A DNA stretch of 5,111 bases from Candidatus Hydrogenedentota bacterium (GTDB lineage: Bacteria > Hydrogenedentota > Hydrogenedentia > Hydrogenedentales > SLHB01): NCBI GenBank assembly GCA_003552765.1, contig PUOI01000050.1, forward strand, positions 1 to 5,111. The letters are read 5' to 3'. Both the position numbers and the translations under genes were made by a program. How positions within the stretch are numbered: position 1 is the stretch's first letter; the number at the start of each line of letters is the position of its first letter. Positions 1 to 5,111 of the stretch are shown here, piece by piece. The notes beneath the pieces are model-generated. The model had not been told where the DNA came from. It made no database searches and worked only from the letters and a program-made list of their open reading frames with translations.

Positions 1-636
1 ATGAGCGCTCGCATTTTTGAGGCCCACGACCGCGGGGATGGCGAACGCCCGCGCCAGTATGGCGGTGTGCGACGTGGGGCCGCTCATGTCGGTGATGATG
101 CCGCGAGCGTTTTTGAGGTCGATCTTGGCCGTGTCGGAGGGCGACAGTTCATGAGCTACGACGATGGCGGGCTCGGCGAGATGCTCTAGACTCTCCAACT
201 CCGTGTTCAATAGCCGCCCCAGAATGCGGCGGCCCACGTCAAGGATGTCTCCCATTCGGTCACGGAAGGAGGGATCGTCGATGGATTCCATGATTGTGGC
301 TTGCTGGCTGATCAGGTCGCTCAGAATGTATTCGACGTTGTACCCTTCATCGCGAACCCGCTGCGAAATCTCCTCGTGAAGGGTGACGTCATCAAGGACC
401 ATGATATGCGCGTCAAAAATGGACGCATTGTATTCGCCCGCTTCCTTCGCCGTCTTGTCCCTCAGACGGACCAAGTCCTGGCGGACGCCGTCGATGGCCT
501 GGGTGAATCGCTTCAGCTCCGCCTCGGGGTCCGTAACTTCGTATTGCGGGATTTCGAGGCTGTCCAGCCCGAACGTCTTCGCCGGTCCAATGGCGATGCC
601 TGGGCTTACCCCTATGCCGTGAAGCGCGATCTCCAC
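1..636 (-). CDS. ptsI: PTS enzyme I (phosphoenolpyruvate-protein phosphotransferase), N-terminal 212 residues, cut by window edge
   Basis: Cytoplasmic enzyme that takes phosphate from phosphoenolpyruvate and passes it to the active-site His of HPr. The frame is open from a GTG at 636-634 to the left edge without a stop, giving 212 of the usual 570-590 residues. Visible are the N-terminal GIGVSPGIAIGPA stretch (residues 8-19), the HPr-binding helical region with FDAHIMVLDD (74-83), and the swivelling phosphohistidine domain with GPTSHTAILAR (186-196), where His190 is the expected phosphorylated residue, followed by IPAVVG (200-205). There is no N-terminal GAF domain, so this is PtsI rather than the nitrogen-type PtsP. 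The GTG start is chosen because a GGGGA lies 7 bases upstream and homology begins immediately after it; the preceding in-frame codons are GAA and then the ptsH stop. It lies directly downstream of its partner ptsH and is probably translated with it. The PEP-binding C-terminal domain is outside the window. The family call is very secure. Confidence 0.96.
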   Translation of the reverse strand, partial: MEIALHGIGVSPGIAIGPAKTFGLDSLEIPQYEVTDPEAELKRFTQAIDGVRQDLVRLRDKTAKEAGEYNASIFDAHIMVLDDVTLHEEISQRVRDEGYNVEYILSDLISQQATIMESIDDPSFRDRMGDILDVGRRILGRLLNTELESLEHLAEPAIVVAHELSPSDTAKIDLKNARGIITDMSGPTSHTAILARAFAIPAVVGLKNASAH

Positions 637-639
637 TTC

Positions 640-909
640 CTATTCCCCAAATCCCGTTTCGAACAAGCTACGGACGGCTTCCATTGCTTCCTCGGCGTCC
701 GGTCCCTTACAGGTAACGGTCACGCGGCTTCCTTGCGCCGCGGCCAGCGTCAGTAATCCCATGATGCTTTTCGCATTGACTTCCCGCCCATTCTTCTGAA
801 TGGTGACATCGCTCTCGAACTCCAACACGGTCTGTACAAGCGTTGCGGCGGGGCGTGCGTGCATCCCCAGGTTGTTTACGATTACGAGTTCCTCGGTAAT
901 CTCTTTCAT
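640..909 (-). CDS. ptsH: HPr phosphocarrier protein
   Basis: Small cytoplasmic phosphocarrier of the PTS, 89 residues, a normal length for the family. It accepts phosphate from enzyme I on a histidine and hands it to EIIA-type partners. The active-site motif LGMHARPA is at residues 14-21, with His17 as the phospho-acceptor. The regulatory serine is Ser48 in KSIMGLL (47-53), the site recognised by HPr kinase, followed by the LAAAQGS segment typical of Gram-negative HPr proteins. The ATG at 909 lies 2 bases after the TGA of the GH57 gene. No good Shine-Dalgarno sequence sits at normal distance (an AGGA is 14 bases away), so translation is probably coupled to the upstream gene. Both phosphorylation sites and the presence of hprK nearby argue that this HPr is under serine-phosphorylation control. 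The call is secure. Confidence 0.97.
   Translation of the reverse strand: MKEITEELVIVNNLGMHARPAATLVQTVLEFESDVTIQKNGREVNAKSIMGLLTLAAAQGSRVTVTCKGPDAEEAMEAVRSLFETGFGE
644..648 (-). promoter_or_regulatory. Ribosome-binding site for ptsI, inside the end of ptsH
   Basis: The minus strand reads GGGGA, then 7 bases, then the GTG start of ptsI. The site lies within the last codons of ptsH, so ribosomes finishing HPr would be positioned over the ptsI start. This supports the GTG at 636-634 as the start. An AGGA further downstream touches the GTG directly and is too close to act. Confidence 0.55.
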
Positions 910-911
910 GA

Positions 912-3074
912 TCAGGCGTGTGATCCTGTGTCAAGGGCTTCCAAGCGGATTCGTATGGTGGTATTGTGTTCGGGGGCCTCGTGCAGGGGCCAACAGGGAA
1001 GAACCACGCTCCCCTGATAAATCCGCTCCTGGCCGCCTTCCGACTGGCTGACGGTCTCTATGGGGAACTGATAGACCCGGGCCGGCGGATCAAACCGCAG
1101 ACCCATCTCCAACTGCTGCCAGTCGTCCCGAAGGGCGATATGGCTAAGGTTGGCTTCACAACCGAGGGTGGCGAGTTTGGCGTGATTCAGGTCCCGGTCC
1201 TCGGACCAGTAGTAGCGGTCGAACGTTGCTCCACTAAGCAGGTTAGCGGCGAATTCCACGCCGAACAGGGCTGCCACACTGTTGTTACTGACGTTACCAA
1301 TATCATAGCGTATCGCAATGCCCGATGCATCCTTTTCGAGCCGGACGGACTTTGTGACCGATACGGCGTGCCTGCGGCCATTGGGCGCCAAGACCTGTCC
1401 CTCCCGTTGAAGGGTAACGCGGCGGCGGCCCATTTCAAAACTGTACACGCCGGCCGCGAAATCGCCCAGCTCCTCGTGGTTGGCCCGCCACAGGGCCTCT
1501 GGGCTGGTATCGGCGGGAATGAAGTGATCCCGCAGGCTGACGCGGCGGTACGGATCATACACCAGATACTGTTCCAGTCCGACCTCTTTAACGCGCACCA
1601 GTTCATGGATGCTATGGCCGCTTTCTTCGCCCTTTCCTGCCTCCTGGGCTTGTCCTTGCAACACCGCGTCGTGATAGAACTCTTCCCGGCGCGCGAGGGT
1701 GTTCAGAAAATTGAAGGCCTTGGGCTTCAGGTCAAGCTCGAACAGGGTCCCGCCATCACGTGGACTCAGACCGGCCCACAGCCGCGGATTCTCCAGGATG
1801 ATCTCGTCGTACCCGTCCGCGTCAAAGTCCTTGACGTGCCGCCGCACCCACTCGTTTTCCGTCTGGTTGGTAAGCTCGTCCACAATGGTCTCGGCCCGGA
1901 TGAGCTTCTCGTAGAGGGCGGTCCGCAAATGGTTTAGGTACAACCCGCCGAACACGCCGTGCCAGTACGCGCAATTGCACTGCCCCTCGTGCAGCAGGCG
2001 CTTGGCTTCTTCATATCGTTCGTCCCGGTGCTTGCGCGGCACTTCCCGGATCTTCCGGCTCACGAAGAGCATCTTCTTTTGAATGTTGTTCGATTCCGGG
2101 TACTTCGCCAAGAAATTCCGCCAGAATCCGCCCCGTGTGAAGAAGGCCACGTCTCGACCAAACTCATCATCCCGGTTCTTCGCCCATTCCGTGACGGCGT
2201 TGAGCCGCCGTTGTGTCTTGGCGGGCAGCGCCCACGCCATCATCTCCTCATACGAGGCGCAGGTGAGGTATGTCCGGCCACGGGCGGAGGCCTTCCGCAT
2301 GAACTCGGAATAGGTCACCGAATGGAGCCAATCCTGTTGATGTCCTACCTCTTGAAAGAACTCGTGCAGCCAGCCTTCCTCATAGACGCTGTGATAGGTT
2401 TCTGGCCAAATCCCAAACTTCTCCCCGTCATCGTGGATAACAGCGCACCGCGTCTCATCCTCCGATGCATTACGGCGGAGGAACTCGATGGACTCCCCGA
2501 CTTGGTGGAAGGGGATGCTGTACCGCAATTGCTTGAGAATGGGGAAGACGTTGAGCGTATAGCCTTCGTTCTCGGTGACATAATAGCCGAACAGTTCCTC
2601 GGGCTCCATCCCGGAGTACTGGAAATGCGTGTCATCAAGCGCCGTATACCCCATGCCCGCCTTTCTGGCGATGTGGGGCAGGTGAGGCTCCCAGACGCGT
2701 TCCGCCAGCCACATGCCCGCGGGCGGCTCACCGAAATGCTTCTCGCAAAACGCGTTCATGCGCTCGATCTGCTGGATCCCATCCCGTTCGGGTATGGCGC
2801 AAAGGAGGGGTTCGTAGTAAGCGCCTCCCATGATTTCGACTTGCCCGGCCTGAACCAAGTTGCGCAGCCGCGTGATGAAATCGGGCTCATTCTCCAGAAA
2901 CCAATCGAGCAGCGGCCCGGTGTAATGCAGGGTGACATGCATGTGCGGGTGTTGTTCCAGCACATCCACGAACGGGCGGTACGCCTTTTCGTAGGCTTCC
3001 CGGAACACCTCGGGAAAGTTGCCGGTGGGCTGGTGCGAATGGCAGCCGAATATCAGGTCGATCGAGGCGGTCAT
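912..3074 (-). CDS. GH57 family alpha-glucan enzyme (4-alpha-glucanotransferase / alpha-amylase type)
   Basis: Predicted cytoplasmic retaining glycoside hydrolase or transferase acting on alpha-1,4-glucans such as glycogen or maltodextrin. The 720 residues resemble the archaeal and Thermotoga-type GH57 4-alpha-glucanotransferases of about 650-660 residues. The GH57 catalytic barrel covers roughly residues 5-300, with conserved HSHQP (12-16), GGAYYEPLL (83-91), MWLAERVWEP (121-130; Glu125 is the likely nucleophile) and HDDGEKFGIWP (214-224; Asp215 or Asp216 is the likely acid/base). A helical DUF1925-like region follows (about 310-390, including FWRNFLAKYPESN and YWHGVFGGLYLNHLR). A beta-rich DUF1926-like C-terminal domain (about 410-715) includes EQYLVYDPYRR (501-511). 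There is no signal peptide. The ATG at 3074 fits the usual family N-terminus and has a GGGGGA just upstream. It sits between rapZ and ptsH, a position where deltaproteobacterial-type clusters often carry an EIIA gene. Family assignment is secure; whether it transfers or hydrolyses cannot be told from sequence. Confidence 0.93.
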   Translation of the reverse strand: MTASIDLIFGCHSHQPTGNFPEVFREAYEKAYRPFVDVLEQHPHMHVTLHYTGPLLDWFLENEPDFITRLRNLVQAGQVEIMGGAYYEPLLCAIPERDGIQQIERMNAFCEKHFGEPPAGMWLAERVWEPHLPHIARKAGMGYTALDDTHFQYSGMEPEELFGYYVTENEGYTLNVFPILKQLRYSIPFHQVGESIEFLRRNASEDETRCAVIHDDGEKFGIWPETYHSVYEEGWLHEFFQEVGHQQDWLHSVTYSEFMRKASARGRTYLTCASYEEMMAWALPAKTQRRLNAVTEWAKNRDDEFGRDVAFFTRGGFWRNFLAKYPESNNIQKKMLFVSRKIREVPRKHRDERYEEAKRLLHEGQCNCAYWHGVFGGLYLNHLRTALYEKLIRAETIVDELTNQTENEWVRRHVKDFDADGYDEIILENPRLWAGLSPRDGGTLFELDLKPKAFNFLNTLARREEFYHDAVLQGQAQEAGKGEESGHSIHELVRVKEVGLEQYLVYDPYRRVSLRDHFIPADTSPEALWRANHEELGDFAAGVYSFEMGRRRVTLQREGQVLAPNGRRHAVSVTKSVRLEKDASGIAIRYDIGNVSNNSVAALFGVEFAANLLSGATFDRYYWSEDRDLNHAKLATLGCEANLSHIALRDDWQQLEMGLRFDPPARVYQFPIETVSQSEGGQERIYQGSVVLPCWPLHEAPEHNTTIRIRLEALDTGSHA

Positions 3075-3078
3075 AGGT

Positions 3079-3084
3079 TCCCCC
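3079..3084 (-). promoter_or_regulatory. Ribosome-binding site of the GH57 gene
   Basis: The minus strand reads GGGGGA, 4 bases before the ATG at 3074-3072. It is the only Shine-Dalgarno-like sequence near that start, and no alternative in-frame start occurs in the codons just upstream. It supports independent initiation for this gene rather than coupling to rapZ, whose stop is 64 bases away. Confidence 0.6.
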
Positions 3085-3094
3085 GCAAGGTTGA

Positions 3095-3111
3095 GCCGCT
3101 TTCAGGGCGGC
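3095..3111 (-). other. Small inverted repeat in the rapZ-GH57 gap
   Basis: The 64-base gap between the rapZ stop and the GH57 start holds a 5-bp perfect stem, GCCGC pairing with GCGGC around a 7-base loop. No run of T follows on the minus strand, so it is not a standard intrinsic terminator. It could be a weak mRNA structure or chance. I see no clear promoter in this gap. Confidence 0.3.
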
Positions 3112-3138
3112 GAATTGAAACCGGCGCAACACAGGTTG

Positions 3139-4014
3139 TCAGTCTAAATGCGCCACGTCGCGGTGGCGCAGCCGCGCGTCATACTTGAGTTCCCGGAGAA
3201 ACAGCGCCAACTCGTGCGCCACGGCCACCGATCGGTGCCGGCCGCCCGTACACCCCACCCCAATGGTGAGGTAGGATTTCGGCTCCGCGCTATATCGCGG
3301 CAGGAGAAACTTCAGCAAGCCGCGCACCCGCTCAAGAAACTGCCGGGCGTCGTCGTTGTCAAGGACAAAATCCCGCACATCCGGTTCATTGCCGGTGTGG
3401 GTCTTCAGCTCGGCGTCGTAGTACGGATTAGGCAGGAAGCGCACGTCGAAAACCAAGTCGCTCTCTTGCGGCACGCCATACTTGAATCCGAACGACAGCA
3501 CCGTGATGACGAGCTGGTGGCTTGCTTTGCCGCCCCGGAACACCGTCGCGATGCGTTCGCGCAATTCCTGAACGGACGTGGCGCTCGTGTCGATGATCAG
3601 GTCCGCGCGGCCACGCACGGGTTCCAAGAGTTCGCGTTCCCGCCGGATGCCTTCCTCAATGCTCCCCGTGGGGGACGAGGGGTGGCGCCGCCGCGTTTCG
3701 CTGTACCGTTGGACGAGCGTCTTGTCGGAGCTGTCCAGGAACAACACATCGGGCTGTATGCCCAACTCTTGCACTTCGTCCAAATATCCCGGAGTCTGCA
3801 AAAGCCCTTCCCGGGCCCGCGCGTCCACGCATATGGCGATTCGCGAATGCTGCGGACCGCTGCTGGCTACTAGCTCGGCAAACGTGGGGATGAGCTGAAC
3901 CGGAAGATTGTCCACGCAGTAATACCCGAGGTCCTCCAGGAAACGCAGCACTTGTCCCTTGCCGGATCCTGAAAGGCCGGTAACCAACACGAAACGCGGA
4001 GCGTCAGTCGACAT
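3139..4014 (-). CDS. rapZ: RapZ (YvcJ-family) nucleotide-binding protein
   Basis: 291-residue P-loop protein of the RapZ/YvcJ family, a normal length. In enterobacteria RapZ senses glucosamine-6-phosphate and presents GlmZ sRNA to RNase E; elsewhere its role is less clear. Visible are a Walker A-like GLSGSGKG (13-20), the family stretch EDLGYYCVDNLP (27-38), a Walker B-like VLFLDSSD (90-97), RYSETRRRHP (103-112), RADLIIDTS (136-144), SFGFKYG (174-180), DVRFLPNP (190-197) and the C-terminal GCTGGRHRSV (254-263). Two oddities: the residue after the Walker A lysine is Gly20, where Ser or Thr is usual, and the C-terminus ends DVAHLD without the basic tail known from E. coli RapZ. The ATG overlaps the end of hprK by 11 bases and lacks its own Shine-Dalgarno sequence, so translation is probably coupled to hprK. 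Family identity is very secure; binding of a GlmZ-like RNA is not supported. Confidence 0.96.
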   Translation of the reverse strand: MSTDAPRFVLVTGLSGSGKGQVLRFLEDLGYYCVDNLPVQLIPTFAELVASSGPQHSRIAICVDARAREGLLQTPGYLDEVQELGIQPDVLFLDSSDKTLVQRYSETRRRHPSSPTGSIEEGIRRERELLEPVRGRADLIIDTSATSVQELRERIATVFRGGKASHQLVITVLSFGFKYGVPQESDLVFDVRFLPNPYYDAELKTHTGNEPDVRDFVLDNDDARQFLERVRGLLKFLLPRYSAEPKSYLTIGVGCTGGRHRSVAVAHELALFLRELKYDARLRHRDVAHLD

Positions 4015-4975
4015 TGGTTTGGTTCATGAGATTCATCAAGCGCTGGTTCAACTCCTGCGCGGGATGAACCCCAAGCTCCTTGAGACGATGGTTCAGCGCC
4101 GCCACTTCCACGATAATGGCGATGTTCCGGCCCGGCCGCACGGGAATAAGCAAATAGGGCGCTTTCACGCCAAGAATGTTGACGAAGGACTCGCTCAGGC
4201 CAGTGCGGTCGTACTGGGCCTGTTCATTCCATTCTTCCAGTTCGACCACTAGTCCAATGCGTTCGGAGTTGCGCACCCGGCCCACGCCATACACGCTCTT
4301 GATATCGATAATGCCGATACCCCGGATTTCCATATGATGCTCGATGACGGGCGAGGTTTCGGCCATGATCGACTCGCCTCGCTGCTTCTTCAGCGACACC
4401 ACATCGTCCGCCACCAGGCGGTGTCCGCGTTCGACCAGCTCAAGGGCCGTCTCGCTCTTCCCGATCCCCGGCGCTCCCACGATCAGGCAGCCGACGCCGT
4501 AGCAGTCCACGGCAGTGGCGTGGATGACCGTCTCGGGACTGAACTCGTCGGCGAGAAAGAGGATGATGCTGCTGATGACCTCGTCCGTGGTGGTTTTGGA
4601 CAACAGCACAGGGATGCCGCGCCGGTTGCACATGTCCAGGAACAACGGCTGAGGACGCAGGTTTCGGGACAGGAGGAAGGCCGGAACTTCGAATGCGAAG
4701 ATCCCCTCAAGGCGCGCCTCCAATTCCGCCATGGATAGCTGTTCCATGTAATGAATCTCGGTATTGCCGAGAATCTGGATGCGATCGTTAGCGAAATAAT
4801 CGAGGTACCCGCCCAGCGCGAGACCCGGCCGGTTGATGTCGGATATCAGAACCGGCCGGCCAATCCCCTGAAATCCGGCGATGACCTCCAATTCGAGTTC
4901 ATCCGCCATACGGTCAAGCAACCGCGCAACGGGGATACTTTCCTTGCGGTTGACGGGCAGGTTTTGGGTATCCAT
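4004..4975 (-). CDS. hprK: HPr kinase/phosphorylase
   Basis: Bifunctional cytoplasmic enzyme that phosphorylates HPr on its regulatory serine with ATP or pyrophosphate and reverses the reaction by phosphorolysis. Its substrate, HPr with Ser48, is encoded three genes downstream. The 323 residues match the family length. The N-terminal domain carries the GRPVLISDINRPGLALGGY pattern (39-57). The C-terminal kinase domain shows His152 in VIHATAVDCYGVG, Walker A GAPGIGKSE (167-175), the acidic pair in GHRLVADDVV (184-193), the HprK signature MEIRGIGIID (215-224) and the PVRPGRN loop (278-284). Pro169 stands where many relatives have Ser. The ATG at 4975 is supported by a GGAG 6 bases upstream and by the N-terminal homology. 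The gene begins 46 bases after the hpf stop and overlaps rapZ by 11 bases, the usual Gram-negative hprK-rapZ pairing. The call is very secure. Confidence 0.97.
   Translation of the reverse strand: MDTQNLPVNRKESIPVARLLDRMADELELEVIAGFQGIGRPVLISDINRPGLALGGYLDYFANDRIQILGNTEIHYMEQLSMAELEARLEGIFAFEVPAFLLSRNLRPQPLFLDMCNRRGIPVLLSKTTTDEVISSIILFLADEFSPETVIHATAVDCYGVGCLIVGAPGIGKSETALELVERGHRLVADDVVSLKKQRGESIMAETSPVIEHHMEIRGIGIIDIKSVYGVGRVRNSERIGLVVELEEWNEQAQYDRTGLSESFVNILGVKAPYLLIPVRPGRNIAIIVEVAALNHRLKELGVHPAQELNQRLMNLMNQTNVD
4825..4859. repeat. 10-bp perfect inverted repeat inside hprK
   Basis: CCGGCCGGTT at 4825-4834 and its exact reverse complement at 4850-4859 flank a 15-base loop. The arms fall on the codons for the two Arg-Pro pairs of the conserved N-terminal HprK pattern (residues about 39-50). 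The mRNA could form a strong GC hairpin about 40 codons into the gene. Amino-acid constraint combined with use of CGG CCG codons is sufficient to produce it, so function is unproven. Confidence 0.6.
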
Positions 4976-4981
4976 CCGGAA

Positions 4982-4985
4982 CTCC
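4982..4985 (-). promoter_or_regulatory. Ribosome-binding site of hprK
   Basis: The minus strand reads GGAG followed by a 6-base spacer and the ATG at 4975-4973. It supports this start for hprK and lies just downstream of the GC hairpin that separates hprK from hpf. Confidence 0.65.
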
Positions 4986-4998
4986 GCGCGGCAGAGGG

Positions 4999-5021
4999 GG
5001 CCGCGGGGGTTGGCCGCGGCC
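4999..5021 (-). other. GC-rich hairpin between hpf and hprK
   Basis: Directly after the hpf TGA the minus strand reads GGCCGCGG, a 7-base loop, and CCGCGGCC, a perfect 8-bp stem. The following bases are C-rich with no T run, so a standard intrinsic terminator is unlikely. It could protect the 3' end of hpf mRNA, mark a processing site, cause partial attenuation, or influence access to the hprK ribosome-binding site about 14 bases beyond it. The structure is visible; the role is inferred. Confidence 0.6.
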
Positions 5022-5111
5022 TCAGAATTGGGGTTGGATCAGGCCGAAGCTGCCATCCTCGCGCACGTACATCACATTAATGTGCTGCGTCTTTGCATTG
5101 GTGAACATGAG
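5022..5111 (-). CDS. hpf: Ribosome hibernation promoting factor, long form, C-terminal 29 residues, cut by window edge
   Basis: Only the last 29 codons and the TGA stop are present, with the rest beyond the right edge. The frame reads LMFTNAKTQHINVMYVREDG followed by SFGLIQPQF. This matches the end of the C-terminal dimerisation domain of long HPF proteins, in which an F-x-N-x-x-T/x-x-x-N-V-x-Y-x-R-x-D-G-x-x-G-L-I-x-P pattern is characteristic. Long HPF binds the small ribosomal subunit in stationary phase and pairs 70S ribosomes into inactive 100S dimers. Its position just upstream of hprK and rapZ agrees with the common rpoN-hpf-hprK-rapZ type of cluster; rpoN itself is not in the window. 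The piece is short, but motif and context agree well. Confidence 0.85.
   Translation of the reverse strand, partial: LMFTNAKTQHINVMYVREDGSFGLIQPQF

Noticed and set aside
301..756. Plus-strand open frame of 151 codons in the left part of the window
   Set aside because: It is antisense to ptsI and ptsH, both identified by active-site motifs. The ptsI frame is easy to miss because it begins with GTG and leaves the window.
905..933. Possible internal promoter before ptsH: TTGACA near the end of GH57
   Set aside because: The -35-like hexamer is good, but at a 17-base spacing the -10 position reads TCATGA, which does not resemble TATAAT, and it would fall over the ptsH start codon.
966..1937. 323-codon open frame on the plus strand opposite the 3' half of GH57
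   Set aside because: Antisense shadow of the DUF1926-like region with no recognisable domain and no ribosome-binding site of note.
3095..3111. Intrinsic terminator after rapZ
   Set aside because: The stem is only 5 bp and no T run follows on the transcribed strand.
2887..3132. 81-codon minus-strand frame covering the GH57 start
   Set aside because: It overlaps GH57 in another frame and has no motif; the GH57 start is supported by homology and a Shine-Dalgarno sequence.
1959..3188. 409-codon open frame on the plus strand opposite the GH57 gene
   Set aside because: Its translation shows no family motif and lies antisense to a well-conserved enzyme. Long antisense open frames are expected opposite GC-rich genes.
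3148..3873. 241-codon open frame on the plus strand opposite rapZ
   Set aside because: Fully antisense to rapZ, whose motifs are intact along its length; the plus-strand product resembles nothing known.

Overview
The window is a compact run of six genes, all read from the minus strand. It carries a phosphotransferase (PTS) regulatory module with a glycogen or maltodextrin enzyme inside it. In transcription order, from high to low coordinates, the genes are: the last 29 codons of a long-form ribosome hibernation factor (hpf), HPr kinase/phosphorylase (hprK), the RNase adapter/P-loop protein RapZ (rapZ), a 720-residue GH57 alpha-glucan enzyme, HPr (ptsH), and the first 212 codons of PTS enzyme I (ptsI), which runs off the left edge. 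Every gene was called from recognisable family motifs.

The layout looks like a single operon. The hpf-hprK gap is 46 bases and holds a perfect 8-bp GC hairpin. hprK and rapZ overlap by 11 bases. The rapZ-GH57 gap is 64 bases and has a weak hairpin and a good ribosome-binding site. The GH57 stop and ptsH start are 2 bases apart. ptsH and ptsI are separated in the same reading frame by only the TAG stop and one further codon before a GTG start. I see no convincing promoter, intrinsic terminator, tRNA, rRNA, mobile element or CRISPR array. The operon promoter probably lies upstream of hpf, outside the window. There is no gene-free stretch longer than about 65 bases.

How the genes fit together: enzyme I would phosphorylate HPr on His17 using phosphoenolpyruvate. 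HprK would phosphorylate or dephosphorylate HPr on Ser48 according to energy and metabolite state. RapZ and HPF are the usual neighbours of such modules in Gram-negative bacteria. The GH57 enzyme, of the 4-alpha-glucanotransferase/alpha-amylase type, would remodel alpha-1,4-glucans in the cytoplasm. Its position suggests that storage-polysaccharide turnover is co-expressed with the phosphorylation relay. No sugar-specific EII component is visible, so a regulatory rather than transport PTS is possible, but genes beyond the edges could change that.

The hpf-hprK-rapZ-ptsH-ptsI order together with a GC-rich sequence suggests a Gram-negative bacterium of the deltaproteobacterial, PVC or a candidate-phylum type (for example Hydrogenedentes-like). 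This assignment is an inference from gene order only and is weak.
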